The notes below the pieces were generated by a model. That model searched no databases. It saw only the letters and a list, made by a program, of their open reading frames with translations, and was not told the DNA's origin. From CAIVVT01 sp963838205 (GTDB lineage: Bacteria > Acidobacteriota > Terriglobia > Bryobacterales > Bryobacteraceae), in the NCBI GenBank assembly GCA_963838205.1, contig CAWIQF010000013.1, positions 62,001 through 126,000 on the forward strand: a DNA stretch of 64,000 bases. Direction: 5' to 3'. The first letter of the stretch is position 1. Each line of letters starts with the position of its first letter. Below, piece by piece: positions 17,150 to 26,368 of the stretch. Both the position numbers and the translations under genes were made by a program.

Positions 17150-20029
17150 TTAAGGCTCCAGCATGACCGCGGCCACGTTAAAGGCCGAGGCCGCGGCGAT
17201 CAGGGTCCCGCAGGAGGCGGGCAGCACACCGGCCGTCGCCGTGTTCGTGCAGGTGCCGTACTTATAGCTCGACCCTGATGCGAGCAACTGGTACAGACCG
17301 GTGTTCATGTTCCAGGTGTAGATGACTCCGACCGTGCCGCTTTCCGTCCAGGCGAACAGGTACGAACCGGCTGCCAGGGTGACTGTCGTGTTCGTTGCCG
17401 ACACGACGCCGCCGGACCCAAGGCTGATTCCATTGCCCGAACCGATTGACCAAAGCTTTGAAGACCCGGCCGCATTGTAAAGCCCGAAATCGGCAGTCTG
17501 GCTGGCGTCGATGGTTGATATGTCGATGGAGGCTTTGCTGATCGACGTGTTGAAGGGCAGCGTGAAAATGATGAAGCGCACCGTGTTGGCAAGCCCCGTT
17601 CCTCCTAGCGGCTGACTGCTGCCGTTGGTCGGCGGAAGGACGGTACCGGGGAACCAGTAATTGAGGGTCTGCGTCGGCAGGTCCGGCGCCGTGATGTTCC
17701 GGAATGTGGGGTTGGCTGCTGAACCTGAACACGGCCCACCCAGGAACGTGTTCTTGGTCTGCGTGTTGAGGCTCGCAGTCACGGTTCCGCTGCTGGTGTC
17801 GGCGACGGAGGGCGTCGCGCTGAGGACCGTCCCGTCGCCGGAGAAGGTGACGCTCGTGACTGTTCCGGCATTGGCCGGCGTACAGCCGGTCGCATTGCCA
17901 TTCGCGCCCACGCCGCGGGCATAATTGCCGGAGCTGCAGGTCGTGGGAGCGCTCGCCAGCGCGGTCGCCGTGGCTGCATTGCCCGTGATGTTGCCGCTCG
18001 GCGCCACGTAATCCGTCCCCGCCACGGCCGCGACAAGCTGGCCGGCGCTGTTGGTCTTGGTGATGGAGCTGGATGTGGGCAGCGCCGCGCCGCCAATCTG
18101 CGCCACCATCGGATTGGGATAGGAGCCGCTGAGATCGCCGCCCGCCTGTCCATTGGGCGGTAGCGCGGTGGGGAGCGAGTACCAGCTCATATTCCCGTTG
18201 CCGTCTGTCACCCAAGTCTGCCCGCTGACTCCGGACGTGTTCGGCAGCGTCAGAGTCCATGAGCCAGCCGCCGACTGCACGGTGACCGTCACCGCCCCGG
18301 AAGTGGCGCCGCCCATCTGCACAAATCCGCTACCGGCCCCTCCGCTCTTGAACCCGGCCGGATTGTTCAGGATCCATGAGCTGTCGAGATAGGGCGTCAA
18401 CACCTTCGCGTCCGGCCCACCGTTCCCGATCAGCAGGTATTGGGGCGTGAAAGCGCCCTCGTTATTCGTCACCGTGCCCGTGGCGGCCGGGGTGCAGCCG
18501 GCGGCGTTGCCACTCGCGGCGATCCCCAGCGGATAGTTGCCAGCCGAGCAGGGCGTCGGCGTGGACGCCAAGGCTGTCGCTGTGGCCGCGTTGCCGCTTG
18601 TGTTGGCTGCGTTGTTTGGGATGTCGGCTGAAGCCAGCGCGCGGAACGTGGGCGCCCCGCTGCCCCCGGTGGCCGGCCCCGCGTACACGCTATTCAGCCC
18701 CTGAGATCCGAAAGCCGCCTGACGGCTCGTGTCGGTCGGGTGGACGTGATCCGCCCGCGAGTAATTGGCAGACGAGCCTGCCGCGCCGGTGCCGTCCATG
18801 GCCGGAGTGGCGGCGGAGGCCGCGGGGATCGCCGGCGCGCCAGAAAGCGAGCCGTAGGGATAGCCGGAGCCAATCTGCGATGCCGAGAGGCTCAGCGGGT
18901 CGCTACCGGCCGCGGCGTGCGTGCTCGCGTGCAGGCTCGGCGCGAAAGTGGAGGGCACGCTGGAGAGAGCAGACCAGGGCCAGGTCGTCGGAAAGGTGGC
19001 CACCGTGCCATCGCCCCGGATGTATTGCAGGATCGTCCCGTTGGCGGAGACCGCAATCGTTCCGTTCGCCAGGAGCGGGCTGCCGGTTACCGTGAAGGCG
19101 GCCGGCATCGTCAATCCGACATACGTGAGGCCGCTGCCGCCGGCGCCCGGACAGGTAATCAGCGTCACGGTTCCGTTCGACTCGTTGATGCACCAGGTGC
19201 CATTCCCAGGGTTTGCCAGACGTGCGAATACACCGCCCGCGCCTCCGATCAGGAAATCACCGGCTGACACCAATGGATCGGTGAGGATGATTGGCTTGTT
19301 GCTGAGGTCGGCATAGTTCCCGCTGGTGGCAACTGGTGCGAACGATGGCCACGTTCCGGGTGCTCCATTGATGGGAGCCTGGAACTGCGAGCCGAGGCCG
19401 AGGTTCGTCACTGCGGTCGCGCCAGTCCCGAGCAGCGCCACCAGGTCCAGATACGTTGCGACGCGGACGGCGGAGCCGGTCCAATACGTGAGCCCCGCAC
19501 TGCTCGGGGGCGCCATGCCGCCGGTCGCCGCCGCATAGATCAGCGAGCCGTCGCCGTTGATGCCGACGACCACCTGGCCGCCCGGGTTTGGCGTGGCCAG
19601 CACACCGCCCAGCACCCCGGACGCCGCCGGCGGCAGAACGTAGGCCGCGATGGCGGGTGGAAGCAACACTTCGACTTGGGCCACCGTCTCAGGCACGGAC
19701 GAGGCGTGGATCACCCAATAGGTGAGCGGCCGGTTGGCGTTGAATCCGATGGAGCGTATGGCATAGGTGTACCCACCGAATCCGCAGTCCGCGATCGGAT
19801 AGAGATTTAACTGCCGCTGGAATGCGCCGGCCGTGACAGTGAGCGTGGTCGTCGTCTGGGGGATTTTCACGCTGCCGCAGACGACCGTCGGATTCTGGAT
19901 GGACAGGGTGCCTGTCCAGGGCTGACCTTCCGGCGTGTTGATTGGGCCCGTGATCGTCACCGGCGACTGCGCGGGGAGCCCAACGGGAGCGCAGAGCGTA
20001 AGGAAAGAAAGAAGAACGAGGCGTTTCAT
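17150..20029 (-). CDS. Tail fibre-like collagen/repeat protein with N-terminal signal peptide
   Basis: 959 residues from ATG 20029 (MKRLVLLSFLTLCAPVGLPAQS, a signal peptide). A beta-rich head domain to about residue 130 is followed by repeated modules such as GNAATATALAS-P-C-GNY--G--A-GNA-GCTPA and SYSRADHVHPTDTSRQ, typical of phage tail fibre shafts. A C-terminal jelly-roll-like receptor-binding domain (GTGLANTVRFIIFTLPFN...SYLFAWTESGT...YTWNMNTGLYQLLASGSSYKYGTC) completes it. The frame is intact. The C-terminal ~570 residues are homologous to the fusion protein at 53974. A secretion signal on a virion protein is odd; this could instead be an exported surface protein carried by the prophage. 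Confidence 0.8.
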   Translation of the reverse strand: MKRLVLLSFLTLCAPVGLPAQSPVTITGPINTPEGQPWTGTLSIQNPTVVCGSVKIPQTTTTLTVTAGAFQRQLNLYPIADCGFGGYTYAIRSIGFNANRPLTYWVIHASSVPETVAQVEVLLPPAIAAYVLPPAASGVLGGVLATPNPGGQVVVGINGDGSLIYAAATGGMAPPSSAGLTYWTGSAVRVATYLDLVALLGTGATAVTNLGLGSQFQAPINGAPGTWPSFAPVATSGNYADLSNKPIILTDPLVSAGDFLIGGAGGVFARLANPGNGTWCINESNGTVTLITCPGAGGSGLTYVGLTMPAAFTVTGSPLLANGTIAVSANGTILQYIRGDGTVATFPTTWPWSALSSVPSTFAPSLHASTHAAAGSDPLSLSASQIGSGYPYGSLSGAPAIPAASAATPAMDGTGAAGSSANYSRADHVHPTDTSRQAAFGSQGLNSVYAGPATGGSGAPTFRALASADIPNNAANTSGNAATATALASTPTPCSAGNYPLGIAASGNAAGCTPAATGTVTNNEGAFTPQYLLIGNGGPDAKVLTPYLDSSWILNNPAGFKSGGAGSGFVQMGGATSGAVTVTVQSAAGSWTLTLPNTSGVSGQTWVTDGNGNMSWYSLPTALPPNGQAGGDLSGSYPNPMVAQIGGAALPTSSSITKTNSAGQLVAAVAGTDYVAPSGNITGNAATATALASAPTTCSSGNYARGVGANGNATGCTPANAGTVTSVTFSGDGTVLSATPSVADTSSGTVTASLNTQTKNTFLGGPCSGSAANPTFRNITAPDLPTQTLNYWFPGTVLPPTNGSSQPLGGTGLANTVRFIIFTLPFNTSISKASIDISTIDASQTADFGLYNAAGSSKLWSIGSGNGISLGSGGVVSATNTTVTLAAGSYLFAWTESGTVGVIYTWNMNTGLYQLLASGSSYKYGTCTNTATAGVLPASCGTLIAAASAFNVAAVMLEP

Positions 20030-20048
20030 TTGAATGGGCTCCAATCGC

Positions 20049-20468
20049 TTAATGAATGAACTTGCTGAAGTGCTCACCGATCAAAGGCAGAAGCGCCACC
20101 GCGGCGTACTTCAGAATCGGCAGCAGCCGGTCGATCCAGTCTGTGTTGGCCTTTTTCTCACCCGCCTCCTCCGCGTGCGCATGTTCCAGTTCCGATACGC
20201 GCGGCATGAGATCCATGGCCCTGGCGACCGAGACCTCCTGGACGGCGCCGCTCACTTCGATCAGGTGCAGCCTGCCCTCGGCCTTGGAAACCCTGCCATT
20301 CTGCACGCCCACGCGCTCTGCAATGCTGCTGAGTTTTTCGTCATGCACAGCGCTCCCGGTCTTAAGCTCTCCGATGTCGGTTTTGAGAGTTGTGAGATCG
20401 TCCTTGAGCACCTTGAGGTCATCGAGGATGCGTGTCCACATCGCGGTCTCTGGTTGCGGGGGCAGCAT
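20049..20468 (-). CDS. Phage coiled-coil protein with C-terminal membrane segment (possible holin-like)
   Basis: 139 residues. The middle (about 15-95) is strongly helical with heptads: ILDDLKVLKDDLTTLKTDIGELKTGSAVHDEKLSSIAERVG. The C-terminus has one hydrophobic helix, LLPILKYAAVALLPLIGEHF. This layout is like the DUF1515/XhlA-type hemolysin proteins that go with holins, but no family was confirmed. It lies between the tail fibre and a second small membrane protein, in the lysis module position. Confidence 0.5.
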   Translation of the reverse strand: MLPPQPETAMWTRILDDLKVLKDDLTTLKTDIGELKTGSAVHDEKLSSIAERVGVQNGRVSKAEGRLHLIEVSGAVQEVSVARAMDLMPRVSELEHAHAEEAGEKKANTDWIDRLLPILKYAAVALLPLIGEHFSKFIH

Positions 20469-20557
20469 GGCGGGGCTCCTTGCTCAGTGGCGAGGCACTG
20501 CGAGTATGATTTTTCTCTGCGTGGAATGAGTGGCGGCGCGGCGGCGCCGCCACACGA

Positions 20558-20788
20558 CTATCTAGCCGGCGGATCGGCAGGCGCTACCGCCTGCGGCGAG
20601 ATCGCCTTCAGGACTTCAGCCCAATTCGCCGGCAGCGCATGGGCGAAGCCATACAACCAGCGATAGAAGAGGCCGCTGGTCGTGGTCGGTTCCGGCAGGG
20701 CATGCACGGCCGCCGCAAGGACGGCAACCGCCGCCCACACCTGGACCAGCGGATTGCGAAGCAGCGTGATGGGATCCACGGGCGACAC
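20558..20788 (-). CDS. Small membrane protein, holin candidate
   Basis: 76 residues with one clear transmembrane helix (PLVQVWAAVAVLAAAVHALPE) in the N-terminal half and a second amphipathic helix (LYGFAHALPANWAEVLKAI). Length and position next to the endolysin and other membrane genes suggest a holin, but holins have no shared signature and this is inferred only from size and context. Confidence 0.4.
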   Translation of the reverse strand: MSPVDPITLLRNPLVQVWAAVAVLAAAVHALPEPTTTSGLFYRWLYGFAHALPANWAEVLKAISPQAVAPADPPAR

Positions 20789-20796
20789 CTCGATGC

Positions 20797-21165
20797 TCAG
20801 GCCGCCGCGAGAGCGGGAGCCACAACCGCGGGCGGGACCGGCTTGGCCGCGGCCTTGATAGCCGGCAGGATGGCCTTGATGTCAGCGACGAGCGCTGCGT
20901 CGAGACTGACGCTCATGCCGCCGGCTCCGACAGCCGCACCCGCATCTTCGATGGCCTGGATGACCACACCGAGGACGGCATCGCCCACGCGCTCCACGTT
21001 GGCGAGCTGCGGACAGACGAGGGCCGTGATGGCCTCGACCGTGGGTGCGTCGGCCTTGGCGGCCTGCAGCACCGGGAGTGCCTTGGTTTCCACGAAACTG
21101 GCGACCTTCTTGATGTCGCCGATGGCCACGGCATAGGCGTGGCTGAGGGTCAGAATGAGAGACAT
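20797..21165 (-). CDS. Phage protein of unknown function
   Basis: 122 residues, alanine- and valine-rich, predicted helical. It contains DIKKVASFVETKALPVLQAAKADAPTVEAI and an alanine/proline-rich tail. No signal peptide or confident membrane helix was seen. Similar small proteins lie between the lysis and fibre genes of acidobacterial prophages, but no function is known to me. It ends eight bases before the holin candidate begins. Confidence 0.45.
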   Translation of the reverse strand: MSLILTLSHAYAVAIGDIKKVASFVETKALPVLQAAKADAPTVEAITALVCPQLANVERVGDAVLGVVIQAIEDAGAAVGAGGMSVSLDAALVADIKAILPAIKAAAKPVPPAVVAPALAAA

Positions 21166-21218
21166 GGTTTGGCTTTCTCGCCCTTGACGCAGGGCGCGCG
21201 GTTGTTGGTCTGTCGGTT

Positions 21219-21959
21219 TCAGGGAAGCGGGATCGGGACTGTAAACTTCAGCAGGTCCAGCGCTTTGCTGATTACGGTCTTGAGCATGCTTGCCTTCTCG
21301 CGCCAGGGGCGCATGGCAATATCGATCGATTTCGCGGACTCCTCGAGGTGCTCCGATGTGCCGGCAACATGCGCCAGCGTCGCCGAGACGTCCGGATCCG
21401 CGAACAGCACATCGAGGTCGCGCGCGGCACCGGCGATGTCCTGGAGCGTCTTCTGTGTGACCTGGCCATTAGCCGCGAGCTGCGCGTCGGCGGTCGCCAG
21501 GAGGTGGTCGAGCTGCTGCAGCGGCGCTCGCGCCGCCGCCACAGTGACATCTGCAGTACCGGCGATCCGATCCAGGTCTTGTCGCAACGCGCGCTCCAGC
21601 TCCGTCGCCTCATGCAAGGAGCCCCGCGCCTCGATCAAAAGGTCGTGGGTGTCGGTTCGAAGCCCACGAACCAGATCGAGCGATTCGCGCGCCGTCGCCT
21701 CGACCGAACGGCTGGTCTGGTAGCTCTGCGCGGCTGCCGCTTTGATACTTCCCGTCGTGGCGAGGAGCTGCGATGCCAGGCAGGCGCGATTCGCCTTGCA
21801 GTCGTTGAGATAGCGCAGCGTCCAGGCGGTCTGCTCCAGGCCCGGGCGCACGTTGTGAACGGCGAGCGCCGATTCCGTCAGGAGCCAGCCGCAGAGGCTG
21901 AGCACGCCGATGAGGCAGACGAGCGCGGCGCCGGTGAGGTATAGGATCGGCCCGCGCAT
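21219..21959 (-). CDS. Membrane-anchored coiled-coil phage protein
   Basis: The start ATG 21959 overlaps the upstream stop (ATGA); the longer open frame is a shadow. 246 residues: a transmembrane anchor at residues 5-30 (ILYLTGAALVCLIGVLSLCGWLL), then a long helical region with repeated polar heptads (SVEATARESLDLVRGLRTDTHDLLIEARGSLHEATELERALRQDLDRI), resembling the signalling stalk of chemoreceptors or the MCE/Mla-type helical part. It may span the periplasm. Role unknown; context is the lysis module. Confidence 0.5.
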   Translation of the reverse strand: MRGPILYLTGAALVCLIGVLSLCGWLLTESALAVHNVRPGLEQTAWTLRYLNDCKANRACLASQLLATTGSIKAAAAQSYQTSRSVEATARESLDLVRGLRTDTHDLLIEARGSLHEATELERALRQDLDRIAGTADVTVAAARAPLQQLDHLLATADAQLAANGQVTQKTLQDIAGAARDLDVLFADPDVSATLAHVAGTSEHLEESAKSIDIAMRPWREKASMLKTVISKALDLLKFTVPIPLP

Positions 21960-22291
21960 CAATGCACCACCGCCCTGCAACACGGGCAAACCGGTCTCCC
22001 GGTTGTGGTGGTCGCCGTTGCCTTGGGGACCAGCACATTGAAGTCCGCAGAGAACTCCCACGCATCCGGCATCAGCAAGCCGCGGAATGCACGACTCTCC
22101 TCCGGCCCCGCATATTTGCGGACAGCGGCCGTTTTCAGATCGTCGTATGCCTTCTGCGCGGCCTGCAACCTCTCGTATGCCGCCTTCAGCTCCTTCGCGT
22201 CCTTCGGCTCCAGGGCCACCACCGTTGCGTTCTGCCCGGCGGCTGCCAATGCGAAGCCGAGCAGTAAAACAATGCAAAGCGCGTGTTTCAT
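21959..22291 (-). CDS. Exported small phage protein
   Basis: Start chosen at ATG 22291 (MKHALCIVLLLGFALAAAGQ), about eight bases after GGGGGAGC; ATG 22297 is an alternative. 110 residues with a signal peptide cleaved near AAAGQ, a helical stretch DAKELKAAYERLQAAQKAYDDLKTAAVRKYAG, and a C-terminal CPCC. The position directly after the endolysin and before the membrane-anchored coiled-coil gene, with overlapping stop and start, could fit a spanin-like pair, but this is a guess. Confidence 0.45.
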   Translation of the reverse strand: MKHALCIVLLLGFALAAAGQNATVVALEPKDAKELKAAYERLQAAQKAYDDLKTAAVRKYAGPEESRAFRGLLMPDAWEFSADFNVLVPKATATTTTGRPVCPCCRAVVH

Positions 22292-22304
22292 GTGCATGCT
22301 CCCC

Positions 22305-22785
22305 CTAACCGTTCCCCATCCGCGCGAGTGCCAGTGCCGTCTCAACCTGAGCCATCGCGAGGATCGACCTCAGCTTGGCTGCATAGCCCGGGTCGGTTGC
22401 ATAGATCGTCGCCACGTCGGCGATGAGCGCCTGGAGATCGTGGCTGCCAGGTAGCTCGCCCAGGCCGCGGCGTAAGACTTCCCTCGGTGATCAGCCGCGC
22501 ATGACATTCGAAGCAATCGGCGAGCGAATCGAACGCCGCGAACTCGAGGACTCGGCGTTCCTGCATCGCGCCGTCGATGTATTCCTTCGTCGCGAGGGTC
22601 TGCGTTTGGCAGCCAGGAAAGCTTTTGATTCCGAAGCAATTATTGGCGGGCGCGCTGGCGCCCCAGCCACTTTCGAGCGCCCACTGCGCAACCGTGATTT
22701 CAGCCGGGAGTCCGGTAGCCTTCTCGCAGAGACAGGCCGCCTTCGCCGCGGCTGCAAGCCGTGGAAGTTGTTGGGATGTCAGCAT
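22305..22785 (-). pseudogene. Endolysin-like glucosaminidase (FlgJ-type), frame broken near the C-terminus
   Basis: The first 100 residues are a clear mannosyl-glycoprotein endo-beta-N-acetylglucosaminidase domain (PF01832): GLPAEITVAQWALESGWGASAPANNCFGIKSF, with the catalytic glutamate in ALESGWG, then ATKEYIDGAM and FAAFDSLADCFECHARLI. After about 22475 the frame shifts, and again near 22440. The expected ending (SYAAAWASYLA, then IYATDPGYAAKLRSILA and LALARMGNG) is readable only by joining three frames down to a stop at 22305. It would cleave host peptidoglycan glycan strands at lysis. As written the protein lacks its natural C-terminus. Confidence 0.7.
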
Positions 22786-22788
22786 GGG

Positions 22789-25700
22789 TTATTGAATCTG
22801 GAAGGTCGAATGGCGAACAGGAAGGGGCAGCGGCCACCCGAACGAACACAGGTGGTCGATGGCCCAGAAACCAATCCAGGACGGATTCACCGCCGCATCG
22901 GAAACCGCCAGCCATTCCCGGTCCCACGGACACCCGCCGTTGAACCAGGGGATCAGATAGGCGGACGTGGCCCGCGTCCAGGCCATCGGCGCCGTCCAAG
23001 GGAAGGTCATCGCTTCATAGGCTTTCGCGAAGTTGCGCTCCTGCGATGCCGAAGTGAAAGCGCCTCCATCTTGAGCCGATTTAATCCGCTGCCGGACTGT
23101 TGCTGGTACTCGATGGGGAGATTCACGTAGCGGTTCAGTTGGCCGCCGACGCCATACGCATTCTGGGTCGGATAATTCACGTCATAGGGCCACAGCAGTT
23201 CGAACTGCGCGCCCGGAACCACGGCCAGGACGGCGGTTCGGATCCCATCGATGTGAGCCTTGAGGCGGGCGCGCAGAAAGTTGGCGTCGGCATAGCCATT
23301 GATGGAAGGGTCGTCGGTGGCATGGCTGAACGTGGCCAGCGCGCGCCCCAGCGCGGCTTGCGCCGCCGTCGCGGTGTTGGCGTCGTAATACGCCATTCCG
23401 GCCTCAATGTGATGCCCATCGCTAGTGCTGGTACACCAGTCAAAGAACCACCACAGGAACTCGCCAAACTGCAGCCAGGGGGTGAGCCCGGCCGCGCTCA
23501 GAATGGACGCCGCCTGGACGTAACACGCGGCCAAAAACGCCGTCACCGTCGCCGGGTTGAAACAGCACTGCGAAGTCTGCAGCTCGATGTAGGCCGCATC
23601 AGTCACGCCCGGCGTGTATCCGCCAGAGTTGCTGAGCTCGGTGGTCAACGAGAAGTGGTCCGCGTCGAGCACCGTGATCAGCCACGCGCCCGATCCGGAG
23701 GCGCCCGCGGCATGCCATGTGTTGCCGGTAATATAGCCATGCCCGGTCTTCCTGGATCGTCGGATCCATTCACGGCCTCCACGAAGCCGGCGCCCCATGT
23801 GCCGAATCCAGTCGCCGTAAGCACCTGCGTTCCATCAGCGAAGCGCTGCGTCCACGCACCAGCAGCCGTGTTCGCGTCCGGAGGCGCCAGCAGTTCCTGC
23901 GAAAACGCCACGGTCAACGTCATCCCCGCCGCGTGCCACAGCGCGCACAGATCCGCCAGGTAATCCTGGAACGCCCGGTTGAGCGGGCTGGCCTGGCTCG
24001 CATCCACCTGCCACGTCCCCTCGGTGCCGGCCCCGATGTCGCCGGTCATCGCAATGGTCCCGGTCGATCCGCTGCCCGCGGAAACGCTCATCGTAAACCC
24101 ATTGATCGGGCTGAGCGAGGTCACGGTGAACTGACCCGGCGTGGAGGTCGGCGCCGCGTGGATGCCCACGAACGTCCCATTCACGGCGTTGATCAGGCGT
24201 TGCGCGAGTGTCGATCCATCGGGATTGTCGGCGGGGTACATGGCGGCCCCGAGACTCGTTCCAGAGATGTCCAGCCAGAAAACGTCTCCGTCGCCGAATC
24301 CGCTCCCACTGCCGAAAGGCCCGGTCAGCGTCACCGTGGCCGAGTGGAACGATCCGCCATTGCGAACGCGCTTCAACGCGAAGAAAACGCCTGCGTAGAA
24401 GTCGAGATCCCCGAGCAGACCAAGCTGCTGATAGTTCCAGAGCACGCGCGCCGGCGGGATCTTATAGGTCTGGTCGGTGTCGAAGTCCGCGGCCGCGCTG
24501 ACATTCGGATAGGTCGTCGCGGGCGCGACCGGATCGCTCAGCACAGCCGCCTGAAGGTAATCGAAAAGGCAGGTTCCGGAGGCCACCGTGAGCACGACGG
24601 TGTGATTACCCGCTGCCACTCCTGCCGCAATCAATCGGCGCGCGTACACCGGCGAAAAGGCATCGGCGTCGGTGTTTATGGTGACTGCCGCTGCGCCGTC
24701 CACTGAAATACTGAACTCGCCGCCGGATCGTGCTCAACTGCGTTCCGAGATAGAGATGGTGGACCTGCTGGCACCAGTAGGTCACCGTCACCGAATCGGT
24801 AGCATGGCCCGACTGCTCGGGCGAAGCCGTGGAAATAGGAGCCCACCTGCAAAGACCAGCCGGAGCCCGAGTATGCGGCCCAGGCGTCTTGGCTGCCGAC
24901 CGTCACCGAGCCGGGCCCGGCGACTTTCAGCGGCGTGACGCCGCCCGGATCCTACGACGGTCCAGTTCGAGAAGACCATCGAGAATTCCGTGGAGGCGAA
25001 GGCCACCAGCGAACACAGGCCCGACTCGACGAGCGTTCGCCGCAGTGTTGCCGTCCGACGCCGAACAGGCAACGCTCGCGCCGCTGTTGGTGCGCGCGGT
25101 GAGAACTACATTGCCGCCATTCGTCGACGCCGTCGCGTTCGGGTCGACGCCAGCATTCACCAGCGCAGCCAGCGCGGCCGCGATGCTGGCGGAAGTGTCC
25201 CCGGCCAACTGCACGTAGGTGTAAGTGTTGGACCCGATGGTGACGAAGTGGCTGTAGCCGGTCCCGAAAGAATTGAGAAAGGCGAATGCCACCGTGGACG
25301 GGCTGCTCGCATCGTAGGGCATCCCCGGTGCCAGAGTCAGCCAGATCTGGCGGCAGCTCGCCAGAGCGAGCGCCGAGAAATCCAGGTGGAAGTGCATCGA
25401 AGTTGGATCGACGCCGCCGGTCAGCTTCGCCGTCTGCCCGCTCGCCATGGAGGGGCGCCCAAACGGGTAGATTCCGGTATTGCCCGCAGTCTTGTACATC
25501 GACAGCAGCTCGATGCCGTTGCCGTCGCGCCCCGCCTGAGTGCAGGCGACAGCGACAACTCCGCCATTCACCGTGATCCCCGGGCCGGTTTTGGTGCTCG
25601 CAAAAGCGGCCGTAAACGTGGTGGGCGTGATGGCCGTGACGGTCACGATCTCGCTGTTGGAACCGTCCGAATTCGCCATCGTCAGGGCGATGCCGACCAC

Positions 25701-26368
25701 GATGTCCGTCATGGCCGCGGGTGTGACCGTCTGCGCTCCGGTGGCGATGCTGGCAGCTATCGGTGGTGGCGATGCCCGCGCTGGTGGCCGAAAGCGGAAC
25801 GGTCGGCGAAGTGACAGGAGTTGATGAGCGCCGCCATGTTCGCGGCCACTTGCGCGAGCGTCTGGCCGGTCGCGATAACGGCGCCGTTGTCGCTGTCGAA
25901 CACCTCGTTACCCAGGAAGACGAGCTGGATCCGGTCGTAGTTCGTGGGCGTTCCCACCAGGGAAAAGAACACGATCGCTGCGGCGCCCCCGGTGGTCGAA
26001 GTGGGCGCCGGAAGTGGCACGACGCCCGAAGCCTCACTGGAATTGATGTAGCTGAGCATTCCCCACGGAACCGACTGGTACTTCGGCCCGATGGGCGACA
26101 TGCAGCCGCGGACGGCCAAGTCGAAATCCAGCGTCACGCCGGCCAGAGAAAAGTCAGGCAGGTAGCGGTTGGCGAGCAGGTGGCCGAACTGATCGTCGGC
26201 GTCAAAAGCATCAGCACGACAAAATCCGCCTGGTCGCTCCACGCCCCGCTCACCATGAATCCCGAGGCGCTGGCTTGAGTCATCGCGGCGAAGCAGCCGC
26301 GGCGGTCGAATCCGCGCAGATACATCGTGCGATGCGGCTGCAGTTTGGAAAGTCGCTTCTGTTGGCAT
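22789..26368 (-). pseudogene. Very large tail protein (possible non-contractile tail sheath/TIM-barrel type), many frameshifts
   Basis: Successive fragments in different frames but correct order span about 1190 codons, from ATG 26368 (overlapping the hub gene stop) to a stop at 22789. In order: HRTMYLRGFDRRGCFAAM, LPDFSLAGVTLDFDLAV, PKYQSVPWGMLSYINSSE; a repeat-type middle with GSNTYTYVQLAGDTSASIAAALAALVNAG; a clean stretch at 23750-24690; and a C-terminal region WLQFGEFLWWFFDWCTS, GYADANFLRARLKAHIDGIR, FELLWPYDVNYP that looks like a TIM barrel. At least eight single-base shifts are needed and no in-frame nonsense codon was needed. I believe related proteins are named non-contractile tail sheath, but this is from memory and unsure. 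Confidence 0.5.
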
